This document shows positions 17,948 to 26,022 of a DNA stretch of 35,781 bases, one piece after another (position 1 is the stretch's first letter; every line of letters starts with the position of its first letter). This stretch comes from Arthrobacter sp. H5 (lineage in GTDB: Bacteria; Actinomycetota; Actinomycetes; Actinomycetales; Micrococcaceae). A program made the translations under genes and the position numbers. Under the pieces are notes generated by a model that worked only from the letters and a program-made list of their open reading frames with translations, had not been told where the DNA came from and searched no databases. The DNA lies in NCBI RefSeq assembly GCF_000520595.1, contig NZ_KI915003.1:11108-46888 (forward strand). Reading direction: 5' to 3'.

Positions 17948-18730
17948 GTGGGCTCAGGAAACATAGACCGACCGATACTTCGCCTGAAGTGCGTACTGGA
18001 CGTGCTGGCCGAGGACATCTGGACCGGAAGGCCATCCGGCAACGGATCTGCGGCAGGACACGCCTTGACAGAGGCCGTGGCCCGCGCTCCCTTCACGAAA
18101 CATGAGGGCGAGCTGCTCAGCGGCGGAATTCCCCGCGGTTACAAGGCCCTCACAACCGCCTCCGCAAAGCTGGTCAAGGCTGGCTGGTTAGTCAAGGGCC
18201 GCAGCGGCTGGACAATCACAGAGGATGGCCTGCGAGCCGTGGTGGCCTTCCCTGACGCAAACTCCTTCGGGGAGGCACTGGCCGCCGGGACGCGTGTCCC
18301 CGAGATGCCCGTACCTATGGGACCGGCGAAGAAACCCGCAGCCAAGAGAAACCGGGCCAAAGTGAAGGCTGTCGATGCGTTTCCCCAGCCGGTCGATGCG
18401 TTTCCCCAACCGGTCGATGCGTTTCCCCAACCGGAAGCGGTGGCAGTGGCCGGCAACTTCAGTTCAGCTCTGGGAGCGCCCGAAGACTGGGCTCCCCGGT
18501 TCGACGAAGTGCAGCTCGCTCTGGACCCGGCCGATCAGTCGTGGAAGCTGACAGCCGACCTGCCGGCTGGTTCCTATGCCTACAAGATCGCCCTTGACCG
18601 GTCATGGACGGAGAACTACGGCGCGTTTGGAGTGCGCGACGGCGCCGACCACCAGCTTCATCACGCCGGAGGCTCGATTACCTTCAACTACGACCACCGC
18701 ACCCACGACATTTCCATCACAACCCCTTAG
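17948..18730 (+). CDS. winged-helix-like protein with C-terminal X25/CBM-like module
   Basis: A 260-residue protein without signal peptide or membrane helix. Residues about 5-95 look like a winged helix (GYKALTTASAKLVKAGWLVK, then wing WTITEDGLRAVV). A basic linker (AKKPAAKRNRAKVK) and three copies of VDAFPQP (142-162) follow. The last ~95 residues (VAVAGNFSSALG, then FDEVQLALDPADQSWKLTADL, then PAGSYAYKIALDRSWTENYG) match the X25 module of pullulanases, which contacts alpha-glucan. A cytoplasmic glycogen- or dextrin-sensing regulator is my inference. The GTG at 17948 has a strong AGGAGG; an ATG at 17915 lacks one. The stop overlaps the convergent reductase gene. Confidence 0.7.
   Translation: MGSGNIDRPILRLKCVLDVLAEDIWTGRPSGNGSAAGHALTEAVARAPFTKHEGELLSGGIPRGYKALTTASAKLVKAGWLVKGRSGWTITEDGLRAVVAFPDANSFGEALAAGTRVPEMPVPMGPAKKPAAKRNRAKVKAVDAFPQPVDAFPQPVDAFPQPEAVAVAGNFSSALGAPEDWAPRFDEVQLALDPADQSWKLTADLPAGSYAYKIALDRSWTENYGAFGVRDGADHQLHHAGGSITFNYDHRTHDISITTP
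18371..18433 (+). repeat. three tandem 21-bp repeats encoding VDAFPQP
   Basis: GTCGATGCGTTTCCCCARCCG occurs at 18371, 18392 and 18413, with one base differing in the first copy. Near-identity at the DNA level points to recent slippage. The unit is 7 codons, so copy changes would keep the frame and alter only linker length. Confidence 0.95.
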
Positions 18731-19734
18731 CTTTCGCGCCCCTTCGACACCCACTTTGGGTCGGCGCTTCGCTCCCCCACCACCAAAGCAGCTGCAGCGT
18801 CAAGGACATCCAGATTGGATTCAGAAAGAACAACGACGGCGGCGCCGGCATTCTCATCGATGCGCTCCGGACGGCGGGTCCCCGGGATCGGGACAACAGG
18901 CAGTCCAAAGCGCCGGCCCTGCGATGCCAACCACGCCAGGGCCACCTGGGCAGGCGTCGCGCCGGATTCCTGCGCCACGGACTGTACTGCTTCGACGACG
19001 GCGGCATTGGCTTCCAGCGCATCGCCGCCGAACCGCGGAACCCGGTGGCGGAAATCACCCTCCTTCAGGGTGGCAGCCTGGATGGTGCCGGTAAGGAATC
19101 CCCGGCCAAGGGGCGAATAGGGCACAAATCCCACACCGAGCTCAGCAGCTGCTGGCACCACCCGCGCCTCCACGTCCCGGCTCCAGATTGACCATTCGCT
19201 TTGAACGGCGGCAATCGGATGAACTGCGCAGGCCGCCCTGAGTTCGCTAGCTGTCACCTCGGACAGACCGAGGTGGCGGACCTTCCCATCGGCCACCAGT
19301 TCCGCCATGGCGCCAACAGTTTCCTCAATGGGGACCCGCGTGTCCCGGCGGTGCATGTAATAGAGGTCGATGACGTCGGTCTTCAACCGGGTCAGACTGG
19401 AATCCGCCGCGGCACGGACGTAACCGGCATCACCGCGGACACCAGTGTAGCCCTGGGCGGGGCTCCCTTCGATGCCGAATTTGGTGGCTAGCTCCACCTC
19501 CGACCGGCGGTCCCGCAGCAGCCTGGAGATAAGCTGCTCATTGCTGCCGGCACCATAGACATCAGCGGTGTCTATGAAAGTCACGCCGGTATCGACTGCA
19601 TGGTTGAGGGTTGCCAGCGCCTGCTCATCATCGATGCCGCCATAGACATCGGTGAGTGCCATGCCGCCAAATCCCTGTGCACTGACGGAGAAGCCTGGGA
19701 ACAGTTCCGTGCGCGAGAGTGTCATGGGAGGCAT
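18727..19734 (-). CDS. aldo/keto reductase
   Basis: A 335-residue NADPH-dependent reductase of the YajO/AKR13-like group. Catalytic-site pieces are FIDTADVYGAGSNEQLI (Asp and Tyr), ELATKFGI (Lys) and DLYYMHRRD (His). The cofactor loop VPIPGTRRPERIDENAGA lies near the C-terminus. The natural substrate is unknown. The ATG at 19734 is preceded by GGGAGG 8 nt upstream. An ATG three codons later (19725) is possible. Both starts lie inside a 23-bp perfect hairpin (19710-19764), so translation may be restricted. The stop overlaps the convergent X25-protein stop by 4 nt. Confidence 0.93.
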   Translation of the reverse strand: MPPMTLSRTELFPGFSVSAQGFGGMALTDVYGGIDDEQALATLNHAVDTGVTFIDTADVYGAGSNEQLISRLLRDRRSEVELATKFGIEGSPAQGYTGVRGDAGYVRAAADSSLTRLKTDVIDLYYMHRRDTRVPIEETVGAMAELVADGKVRHLGLSEVTASELRAACAVHPIAAVQSEWSIWSRDVEARVVPAAAELGVGFVPYSPLGRGFLTGTIQAATLKEGDFRHRVPRFGGDALEANAAVVEAVQSVAQESGATPAQVALAWLASQGRRFGLPVVPIPGTRRPERIDENAGAAVVVLSESNLDVLDAAAALVVGERSADPKWVSKGRES

Positions 19735-19764
19735 GCTATACGCCTCCCATGACACTCTCGCGCA
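19710..19764. repeat. 23-bp perfect inverted repeat over the reductase start codon
   Basis: The arms 19710-19732 and 19742-19764 are exact reverse complements around a 9-nt spacer (19733-19741). In the mRNA the loop carries the AUG. The ribosome site GGGAGG is in one arm and pairs with codons 2-3 (CCTCCC) in the other. It looks like an inverted duplication of the first reductase codons joined to a degraded neighbour gene. Confidence 0.95.
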
Positions 19765-19939
19765 GGGCGTGGAAAACTCCTCCGCCCACAAGCGGGTCAC
19801 CAACACCGATGATCAGGATGGTGGGGACCACAACGGCCAGGACAATTTTCAGCGTTGCCCTGATTTCCCGGGCGACGTCGTCGCGCATTGACTGTGGAAG
19901 GTGCCTTTCCACCTGGGCAACGTATTTGTCTTCCAGGTT
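19736..19939 (-). pseudogene. remnant of a HAAS (permease-prefix) membrane protein
   Basis: Read leftward, 67 codons give NLEDKYVAQVERHLPQSMRD followed by DVAREIRATL, the typical start of HAAS/permease-prefix domains. KIVLAVVVPTILIIGVGDPL, a membrane helix, comes directly after. The rest of the HAAS domain and any later helices are missing, and the frame stops 2 nt before the reductase start. There is no start codon: a TAG precedes the Asn. Its last codons come from the inverted repeat. Such genes normally lie just after padR, as here. Confidence 0.65.
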
Positions 19940-20083
19940 CTAGCCCTCGGACAGGGTATTGAGAAGTGAGTATCCATAGTGTGGCCCTCGAAGGACGCTC
20001 AGGCAGGCGAGCACAACCGAACCCCGCCGGACTTCCTGCACGTGCTGGGCAAATATCGGGTCCGTCTGCGCAATAATGGCGTC
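19940..20083 (-). pseudogene. padR-like: N-terminal remnant of a PadR-family regulator
   Basis: Read leftward, 47 codons encode DPIFAQHVQEVRRG, then SVVLACLSVLRGPHYGYSLL and NTLSEG before TAG. This is the first helix and helix-turn-helix start of PadR regulators. No start codon survives in frame, since the sequence runs straight into the complement of the next gene's ATG. The remaining two thirds, including the recognition wing, are deleted, and the HAAS remnant follows at once. Confidence 0.65.
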
Positions 20084-22033
20084 ATGGGGAAATTCCGACA
20101 CTTTACTTCTGTCCTGACCGTTGCCGCGCTTGCGCTCACTCTCACCGCCTGCACCGACGAGGGTCCAACCGCACAGGATGCAGCTACGGCCCTCGCCGAA
20201 GGCCTCACCTCGCAGGATGTGTCCGCAATAGTTTTCGGGGATGTTCCCGCCGAAACGGTCACCGCCGAGCTGCAGGAAATCACCGCTGCACTTGAGCCCT
20301 CTCAGCCCCTGGTTTCGGTCCTGGAAGTTGAATCCGCCTCGGAAGATGAGGCCACAGCACAGCTGAACCATGTGTGGGACGTCGACGACAGCGATACCGA
20401 TTGGGCCTACACCACCACCGCGCAACTCACCAGGGTCGACGACGTGTGGCAGGTAGCGTGGGATCCCGCCCTCGCAGTGGACGGTCTTACTGCCGGAGAG
20501 GCACTCGTGGTTTCCAGGACGCCCGCGGAGCGGTCAGAGATCCTCGGCGCCGACGGAGCCGTCCTGGTCACCGACCGCCCGGTCATCCGGGTGGGCATTG
20601 ACAAGACCCGCATCGAAGAGGCCGAACTGGAGACATCGGCGACGGCGCTGGCGGACCTGGTTGGCGTTGATCCCGCCGCGTTCACCGAGCAGGTGCTTGC
20701 ATCCGGCGCGGAGGCGTTCGTCGAGGCGATCGTCCTGCGCGATGATGCTTCGCGCACTGTCACCAATGAGCAACTGGAGGCCATTCCTGGCGCCCTCGGA
20801 ATGCCGGACACCCTGGCGCTGGCACCAACCCGAACCTTTGCCCGGGAACTATTGGGAGCGGTAGGCCCTGCCACCGCCGAGCTGATCGAACAGTCCGAAG
20901 GTGAATTGGCAGCCGGCGATGTCACCGGCCTGTCCGGACTCCAACTCCAGTACGACGACCAGCTGAACGGCACACCTGGGCTCACCATCGAGGCCATCGC
21001 CGGCGAAGGCGAGGCGCAGACCCGGGAGGTCCTGTTCGAACGGGAACCCGCGGCCGGTGACCCCCTGCAGACCACCATTGATCCGGCCATGCAGACCCTG
21101 GCCGAAGAGGTGCTCGCCGAGGAGCCTTCCGCTTCCTCCTTCGTTGCGATCAGACCGTCAAGCGGAGAGATCCTGACCGTCGCCAACGGCCCCGGAAGCG
21201 AAGGACTGCAAACGGCCCTGCTGGGCCAGTACCCTCCGGGGTCCACCTTCAAAGTGGCAACCTCGCTGGCCCTTCTGCGCAATGGATTCACCACCGAGAC
21301 CGCCACCAGCTGCCCCGAGGAGATTGTGGTTGACGGACGGGCCTTCAACAACGTCCCCGGATACCCCGTTGAATTCACCGGCGAAATCCCCCTGCTGCAG
21401 GCGCTTGCACAGTCCTGCAACACCGGTTTCATTTCCAACCGGGAGGTGGTCTCCCAGGAGGACCTCGCCACAGCTGCTTCGGACCTTGGTCTCGGCGTGG
21501 AAGCCAGCATCGGAACGCCCGCCTACTTTGGCTCCGTTCCCACAGAGGCCGACGGCACTGCACACGCTGCATCGATGATCGGTCAGGGCGAGGTCCTGGC
21601 CTCGCCGCTGGCGCTGGCCATCTTGGCCGCATCCGTTGGCGCCGGCGAGCGCGTCTCGCCAACCCTGCTGGCAGCCGAGGGGACCGCGCCGGAGGACGCG
21701 CCGTCGTCGTCCGCTGCACCCACCGAAGCCGCTGAAAGCGGGTCGGCGGAGCCCAGTGCATTCACCGAAGAGGAAGCAGGGGCACTGCGCGAAATGATGG
21801 GTGCCGTAGTCACCGTAGGCGGAGCGAACCTGCTGGCAGATGTCCCGGGCGAACCCGTGCTTGCAAAGACAGGCACCGCGGAGTTTGGCTCCGAGGACCC
21901 ACCGCGCACGCATGCCTGGGTGGTCGCCCTGCAGGGCGACCTTGCCGTTGCCGTATTCGTGGAGGAAGGCGAGCGCGGTTCCATTTCAGGAGGGCCTCTG
22001 ATGGAGGAGTTCCTCCGCGGCGTCGGGCAATAG
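20084..22033 (+). CDS. class B penicillin-binding protein (lipoprotein)
   Basis: A 649-residue transpeptidase that would cross-link peptidoglycan outside the membrane. The N-terminus MGKFRHFTSVLTVAALALTL ends in the lipobox TAC, so it is probably a lipoprotein. An NTF2-like (MecA-N) domain follows (about 30-150), then the PBP dimer domain, then the transpeptidase. Its active-site motifs are S387-T-F-K (PPGSTFK), S444-C-N and K595-T-G (AKTGTAE). An alanine/serine/glutamate-rich insert lies before the KTG motif. The ATG at 20084 directly abuts the padR remnant and has no Shine-Dalgarno. AATAAT ends 6 nt upstream, so a leaderless mRNA is possible. Confidence 0.92.
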   Translation: MGKFRHFTSVLTVAALALTLTACTDEGPTAQDAATALAEGLTSQDVSAIVFGDVPAETVTAELQEITAALEPSQPLVSVLEVESASEDEATAQLNHVWDVDDSDTDWAYTTTAQLTRVDDVWQVAWDPALAVDGLTAGEALVVSRTPAERSEILGADGAVLVTDRPVIRVGIDKTRIEEAELETSATALADLVGVDPAAFTEQVLASGAEAFVEAIVLRDDASRTVTNEQLEAIPGALGMPDTLALAPTRTFARELLGAVGPATAELIEQSEGELAAGDVTGLSGLQLQYDDQLNGTPGLTIEAIAGEGEAQTREVLFEREPAAGDPLQTTIDPAMQTLAEEVLAEEPSASSFVAIRPSSGEILTVANGPGSEGLQTALLGQYPPGSTFKVATSLALLRNGFTTETATSCPEEIVVDGRAFNNVPGYPVEFTGEIPLLQALAQSCNTGFISNREVVSQEDLATAASDLGLGVEASIGTPAYFGSVPTEADGTAHAASMIGQGEVLASPLALAILAASVGAGERVSPTLLAAEGTAPEDAPSSSAAPTEAAESGSAEPSAFTEEEAGALREMMGAVVTVGGANLLADVPGEPVLAKTGTAEFGSEDPPRTHAWVVALQGDLAVAVFVEEGERGSISGGPLMEEFLRGVGQ

Positions 22034-22070
22034 TTTTCGTGGTGGGTTTCGAGCTGAAACGAGGCGCCGA

Positions 22071-22472
22071 CTAACGCATCTGCGGGACCCTGCTTCCGCG
22101 TGATTTCACGATTTCCTTGCCCAGCCGCATGAGCGATACGGGAATCATCTTGATGTTGGCGATCCCCAGCGGGATGCCGATGATGCTTAGGAGCATGGGG
22201 ATTGATGTCAGCACGTGTCCGATCGCGATCCAGATGCCGGCGACCACCACCCAGATGACATTCCCCAGCGTCGACATGAAGTAGCTTCTGCCTCCGCGGT
22301 CAACCACGGCGCGGCCAAACGGCCAGATGGCATAGGCTGCGATGCGGAATGAAGCAACCCCAAACGGAATGGTAACGATCAGCAGGCAGCACACTATGCC
22401 TGCGAGCACGTAACCAAGTGCCAGCCAAATTCCGCCAAAAACAAGCCACATGATGTTCAGGATTGCATTCAT
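22071..22472 (-). CDS. YccF-domain inner-membrane protein
   Basis: A 133-residue membrane protein of the YccF family. The domain occurs twice: NIMWLVFGGIWLALGYVLAG near the N-terminus and NVIWVVVAGIWIAIGHVLTS from about residue 73. Each is followed by IPFG or IPLG. Function is unknown. The ATG at 22472 is chosen because the family starts MNA-LNI-WLV; longer in-frame starts add residues without similarity. No clear Shine-Dalgarno is visible. Convergent with the PBP gene and divergent from the APC permease. Confidence 0.9.
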   Translation of the reverse strand: MNAILNIMWLVFGGIWLALGYVLAGIVCCLLIVTIPFGVASFRIAAYAIWPFGRAVVDRGGRSYFMSTLGNVIWVVVAGIWIAIGHVLTSIPMLLSIIGIPLGIANIKMIPVSLMRLGKEIVKSRGSRVPQMR

Positions 22473-22481
22473 GGGTCTATT

Positions 22482-22550
22482 GTTCACAACAAGTGCTCTG
22501 ACGGCTATGGGGCGAGCCCCTGAGACACCACCCATAGCGGCGTTCACAAC
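22482..22550. promoter_or_regulatory. symmetrical repeat cluster between yccF and the APC permease
   Basis: GTTCACAAC occurs twice (22482-22490 and 22542-22550), each 9-18 bp from one of the divergent start codons. Between them GCTATGGG (22504-22511) and CCCATAGC (22531-22538) form an 8-bp inverted repeat. The layout suggests one factor controlling both genes; no regulator is encoded beside it. Confidence 0.4.
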
Positions 22551-22567
22551 TACCGACGGAGACCGTC

Positions 22568-24016
22568 ATGACAGCCCAGGACCCACAGTCAATCATGAGG
22601 CGGAAGTCCATCGCCCAGATGGACGACGAGGCCGAGAAGAGCGGCCTCTTTAAGAGCCTGGGACTCTGGCAGCTCACCGCTATCGGAGTCGGTGGCATCA
22701 TTGGCATCGGCATCTTCACTCTGGCCGGTCTGGTGGCCAGCGGCCAGGAAGGCGGCGAAGGCGCCGGGCCCGCCGTGCTCATCTCCTTCTTGATCGCCGG
22801 TCTCGCCAGCGCCGCCGCTGCGCTGTCCTACGCCGAGTTTGCGGGCATGATCCCCCGCGCCGGTTCCGCCTACACCTACGGCTACGTGGCGTTGGGCGAA
22901 TTTGTCGGCTGGTTCATCGGCTGGGATCTGCTGCTCGAATACATTGCCATTGTTGCGGTGGTGGCCATTGGCATTTCGGGATATTTCACCGAGTTCATGA
23001 ACGGGATCGGCATTGAGGTTCCCATCTGGATGCAGGGCACGGCGGACGTTATTGACGGCGGATTCGTCAATCTTCCCGCGATTGTGGTCTGCCTGTTCAT
23101 CACGTTTATCCTGAGCCGCGGCACCCAGACGTTCGGCAGATTCGAAGTCATTGCAGTGGGCCTGAAGGTCCTGCTGATTCTTTTCATCATTGGGCTCGGC
23201 TTCTTCTACGTCAACGGCGAGAACTACACACCGTTCATGCCCAACGGGTTCGGCGCCGTCTTCACCGGCGCCGCGACGGTCTTTTTTGCGGTGTTTGGCT
23301 ACGATGCGATGAGCACCGCCGCCGAAGAGGCCATCGACGGCAAAAAGCATATGCCGAAGGCCATCATCCTCTCGCTGATCATTGCGATGACGTTGTACGT
23401 GCTGGCCACGCTCGTCCTCACCGGGATGCAGAACTGGGAAGAGATCGACACCAGCGCCGCGTTTGCGGTGGCCTTCCAGTCCGTCGGTCTGCCGGTTATC
23501 GCCACCATCATTTCGGCCTTCGCTGTGGTTTCCATCCTGACCGTGATGCTCACCTTCCTCCTCGGTGTAACCCGCGTCTGGTTCTCGATGAGCCGCGACG
23601 GGCTCCTGCCCAAATGGTTCTCCGGGACGGACCGGAACGGCACCCCCCAGCGTGTGACTTGGATCGCCGGCATCGCCTCAGCATTCCTTGCGGGCGTCTT
23701 CCCCATCGGCCTGATCGCGGACCTCACCAACATCGGTATCCTCGCGGCCTTCGTAGTGGTCTGCATCGCAGTCGTTGTGCTTCGCTACAAGCGCCCAGAC
23801 CAGCCGCGCACTTTCCGGCTGCCATGGATGCCGGTCATTCCTGTCTTCGGCGTCATCGCTTCCGCTTTCCTGATCCTTCAGCTGGATCCGGAGACGTGGC
23901 TTCGCTTTGGTGTCTGGCTGGTGATCGGGCTGGTGATCTACTTCGGCTACAGCAAGCGGAATTCAGTCATGAACCCGGACAGTCCGCGGTACGAAGAGGT
24001 CACTCACAAGGACTGA
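22568..24016 (+). CDS. APC-superfamily amino acid permease (cationic amino acid transporter type)
   Basis: A 482-residue secondary transporter with about 12 membrane helices. The APC signature GVGGIIGIGIFTLAGLVASG lies near residue 40 in helix 1. Helix 2-3 segments ALSYAEFAGMIPRAGSAYTY and LLEYIAIVAVVAIGISGYF follow, and FFAVFGYDAMSTAAEEAIDG is the helix 6 region typical of the CAT group. Arginine, lysine or ornithine are likely substrates by family, but the sequence does not prove it. The N-terminal tail is hydrophilic. A GGAG precedes the ATG. A bulged hairpin follows the stop. Confidence 0.9.
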   Translation: MTAQDPQSIMRRKSIAQMDDEAEKSGLFKSLGLWQLTAIGVGGIIGIGIFTLAGLVASGQEGGEGAGPAVLISFLIAGLASAAAALSYAEFAGMIPRAGSAYTYGYVALGEFVGWFIGWDLLLEYIAIVAVVAIGISGYFTEFMNGIGIEVPIWMQGTADVIDGGFVNLPAIVVCLFITFILSRGTQTFGRFEVIAVGLKVLLILFIIGLGFFYVNGENYTPFMPNGFGAVFTGAATVFFAVFGYDAMSTAAEEAIDGKKHMPKAIILSLIIAMTLYVLATLVLTGMQNWEEIDTSAAFAVAFQSVGLPVIATIISAFAVVSILTVMLTFLLGVTRVWFSMSRDGLLPKWFSGTDRNGTPQRVTWIAGIASAFLAGVFPIGLIADLTNIGILAAFVVVCIAVVVLRYKRPDQPRTFRLPWMPVIPVFGVIASAFLILQLDPETWLRFGVWLVIGLVIYFGYSKRNSVMNPDSPRYEEVTHKD

Positions 24017-24049
24017 CCGGCGACAAACCCGCACGTTCGTTGCCTCGGT

Positions 24050-24082
24050 GCAGGGTCGCGGGATCCAAGCCGCGAGCCCTGC
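24050..24082 (+). terminator. bulged hairpin after the APC permease gene
   Basis: GCAGGGTCGCGG (24050-24061) pairs with CCGCGAGCCCTGC (24070-24082) with one bulged base. It lies 33 bp past the stop. There is no T tract. Confidence 0.35.
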
Positions 24083-24106
24083 GCCATCACAACGAATCTG
24101 TGTGAG

Positions 24107-24148
24107 CTCAAACAGAAAGCGCCCCCTCCCGTGACCGGGAAGGAGCGC
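24107..24148 (-). terminator. rho-independent terminator of the DEAD-box helicase gene
   Basis: Read leftward, GCGCTCCTTCCCG and CGGGAGGGGGCGC pair over 13 bp with two G-U pairs around GTCA (24119-24148), followed by TTTCTGTTTG. It starts 20 bp after the helicase stop. The plus strand lacks a T tail, so it works in one direction. Confidence 0.75.
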
Positions 24149-24168
24149 CTCAAACTGTCACATCGGGC

Positions 24169-25839
24169 CTAGCGCGGGCGGCGTTCGTTGGAGGCCGGGG
24201 CCGTTGCCCGGCGGGTTCCGGAGCGGCGCGCTGCGGCGGGACGGCCGGCCGAGGACGACGACGGCGCGTGGTTACGCTGATTGCCGGGCGTCTGAGTGCT
24301 TGCCTGGTTTCCGGCGCTGCGGGCGGACTGGCCGTGAGCCGCAGCATCTCCGGTGCGCTGGCCCTGCGCCGGGCGGCGGTTGCGGTTGCCTCCGGTTGAG
24401 CCTGCGTCCTCCGAAGTGCGGCGACGGCTTGTGCCGTCGCTGCCAAAGCGGGGTGCCTGTGGCTGATCTTTGCGGCGATCCGCGCGGTTGCCCTGCGATT
24501 CAGTACTCGCGGCAACCCGTCCACGTCCGCCTCTGCCACCGCGGCCTCCGGCTGCCGGGGCTGCGGCACCGCGGCGCTTGCGCTGGGCGTTGGCTCCGGT
24601 TGAGGTGCCTCCGCCGCGTTGGGTGTCGCGAGCGGTTACCAGTGCGGCCCGGGTGCGGGGATCCACCTTCTCGGCAATCTCACCGATCAGCTTTCCCACC
24701 AGGGGCGAGGTGGCCTTGACGTTCTCAAAGGCCACATCCACGCCGGCGGCGCGCATGAGTTTCTGAACTTCGGACTTCTGCTCGGGAAGGGTGATGGTCA
24801 CTACCGTGCCATCGGATCCTGCACGGGCTGTCCGCCCGGAGCGGTGAAGGTAGGCCTTGTGCTCCGTGGGAGGATCCACGTGGACCACCAGTTCGACGTC
24901 GTCCACGTGGACACCGCGGGCAGCCACGTCTGTGGCAACGAGGACGCGCACATCGCCCGTGGAGAACTCCGCCAGGTTCCGGTCGCGGGCATTCTGCGAA
25001 AGGTTGCCGTGCAGGTCAACGGCGGGGATGCCGGCGTCGGTCAGGGTCTTGGCGAGCTTGCGCGCCTGATGCTTGGTGCGCATGAAGAGCAACCGACGGC
25101 CGGTGCCGGAGGCGAGCTGAACAATGAGCTGCTTTTTCTGGGTCTGATCGCCGATCAGCAGCACGTGGTGCTCCATGGTGGTGACAGAGGCCTGCGGCGT
25201 GTCCACGGAGTGCGTCAGCGGGTTGGACAGGTAGCGCTGGACAATCTTGTCCACGCCGTTGTCCAGGGTTGCCGAGAACAGCAGGCGCTGTCCTTCGGCG
25301 GGAGTGGTGTCCATGATCTTCTTGACCACGGGAAGGAAGCCAAGGTCCGCCATGTGGTCGGCCTCGTCAAGAACGGTGATTTCCACTGCCTCAAGGGTGA
25401 TGAGCCGCTGGCGCATCAGGTCCTCAAGCCGGCCCGGGCAGGCGATAACAATGTCGACGCCGGCGCGCAGCGCCTTTTCCTGCCGCGCCTGGGACACGCC
25501 ACCGTAGATCACGGTGGTGTTGAGACCCAGCTCATTGGCCAGGGGTTCAACGGTGTTGTTGATCTGGGTTGCCAGCTCACGGGTCGGCGCAAGCACCAGT
25601 GCAAGGGGACGGCCGGGCTTGCGCCGGTAGGCCGCTTCCTGCTCGGCCAGCCGTGAAACCATGGGCAACGCAAAAGCGAGGGTCTTTCCGGAGCCGGTGC
25701 GGCCGCGGCCCAGGACATCGCGTCCGGCCAGGGTGTCCGGCAGGGTTTTGACCTGGATGGGGAAAGGCTCGGTGATTCCCTGGACTGTCAGGGTCTGGAC
25801 AAGCGCCTTGGGCACGCCAAGGGCAGCAAAAGTAGTCAT
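24169..25839 (-). CDS. DEAD-box ATP-dependent RNA helicase
   Basis: A 556-residue RNA helicase for ribosome assembly or RNA turnover in the cytoplasm. The core (about 1-370) shows the Q motif (EPFPIQ), motif I GRGRTGSGKT, Ia PTRELA, II LDEADHMADLG, III SAT, IV-V LLFMRTKHQARKL and ATDVAARGVHVDDV, and VI HRSGRTARAG. The last 150 residues are basic and disordered, with RGGRGGRGR and many Arg/Gln/Asn, an RNA-binding tail like those of cold-induced actinobacterial helicases. The ATG at 25839 has only a weak ribosome site. The following ~180 bp to 26022 hold no gene I can support. Confidence 0.95.
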   Translation of the reverse strand: MTTFAALGVPKALVQTLTVQGITEPFPIQVKTLPDTLAGRDVLGRGRTGSGKTLAFALPMVSRLAEQEAAYRRKPGRPLALVLAPTRELATQINNTVEPLANELGLNTTVIYGGVSQARQEKALRAGVDIVIACPGRLEDLMRQRLITLEAVEITVLDEADHMADLGFLPVVKKIMDTTPAEGQRLLFSATLDNGVDKIVQRYLSNPLTHSVDTPQASVTTMEHHVLLIGDQTQKKQLIVQLASGTGRRLLFMRTKHQARKLAKTLTDAGIPAVDLHGNLSQNARDRNLAEFSTGDVRVLVATDVAARGVHVDDVELVVHVDPPTEHKAYLHRSGRTARAGSDGTVVTITLPEQKSEVQKLMRAAGVDVAFENVKATSPLVGKLIGEIAEKVDPRTRAALVTARDTQRGGGTSTGANAQRKRRGAAAPAAGGRGGRGGRGRVAASTESQGNRADRRKDQPQAPRFGSDGTSRRRTSEDAGSTGGNRNRRPAQGQRTGDAAAHGQSARSAGNQASTQTPGNQRNHAPSSSSAGRPAAARRSGTRRATAPASNERRPR

Positions 25840-26022
25840 GTAAAGTACACGAACTTTCTTCTCATCTTCCCCAGGAGTCGGATGACACCAGGGGTTCGCC
25901 GAAGAAAAGTCAGACAGTGTCCACCGCGCTCACGATCCTGGGAGCATAGATGCGGGACAAAAGAATGCGTTCATCGACGCAGGCTGCGAAGGCGTGTAAA
26001 AGCCGTTGGTATCGCAGGCAAG

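Noticed and set aside
18371-18433. CRISPR-like array
   Set aside because: The 21-bp units are contiguous with no spacers and encode an in-frame peptide repeat.
24619-25656. A 345-codon open frame on the plus strand opposite the DEAD-box helicase
   Set aside because: It mirrors the helicase coding bias and shows no motif. All helicase motifs are on the minus strand.
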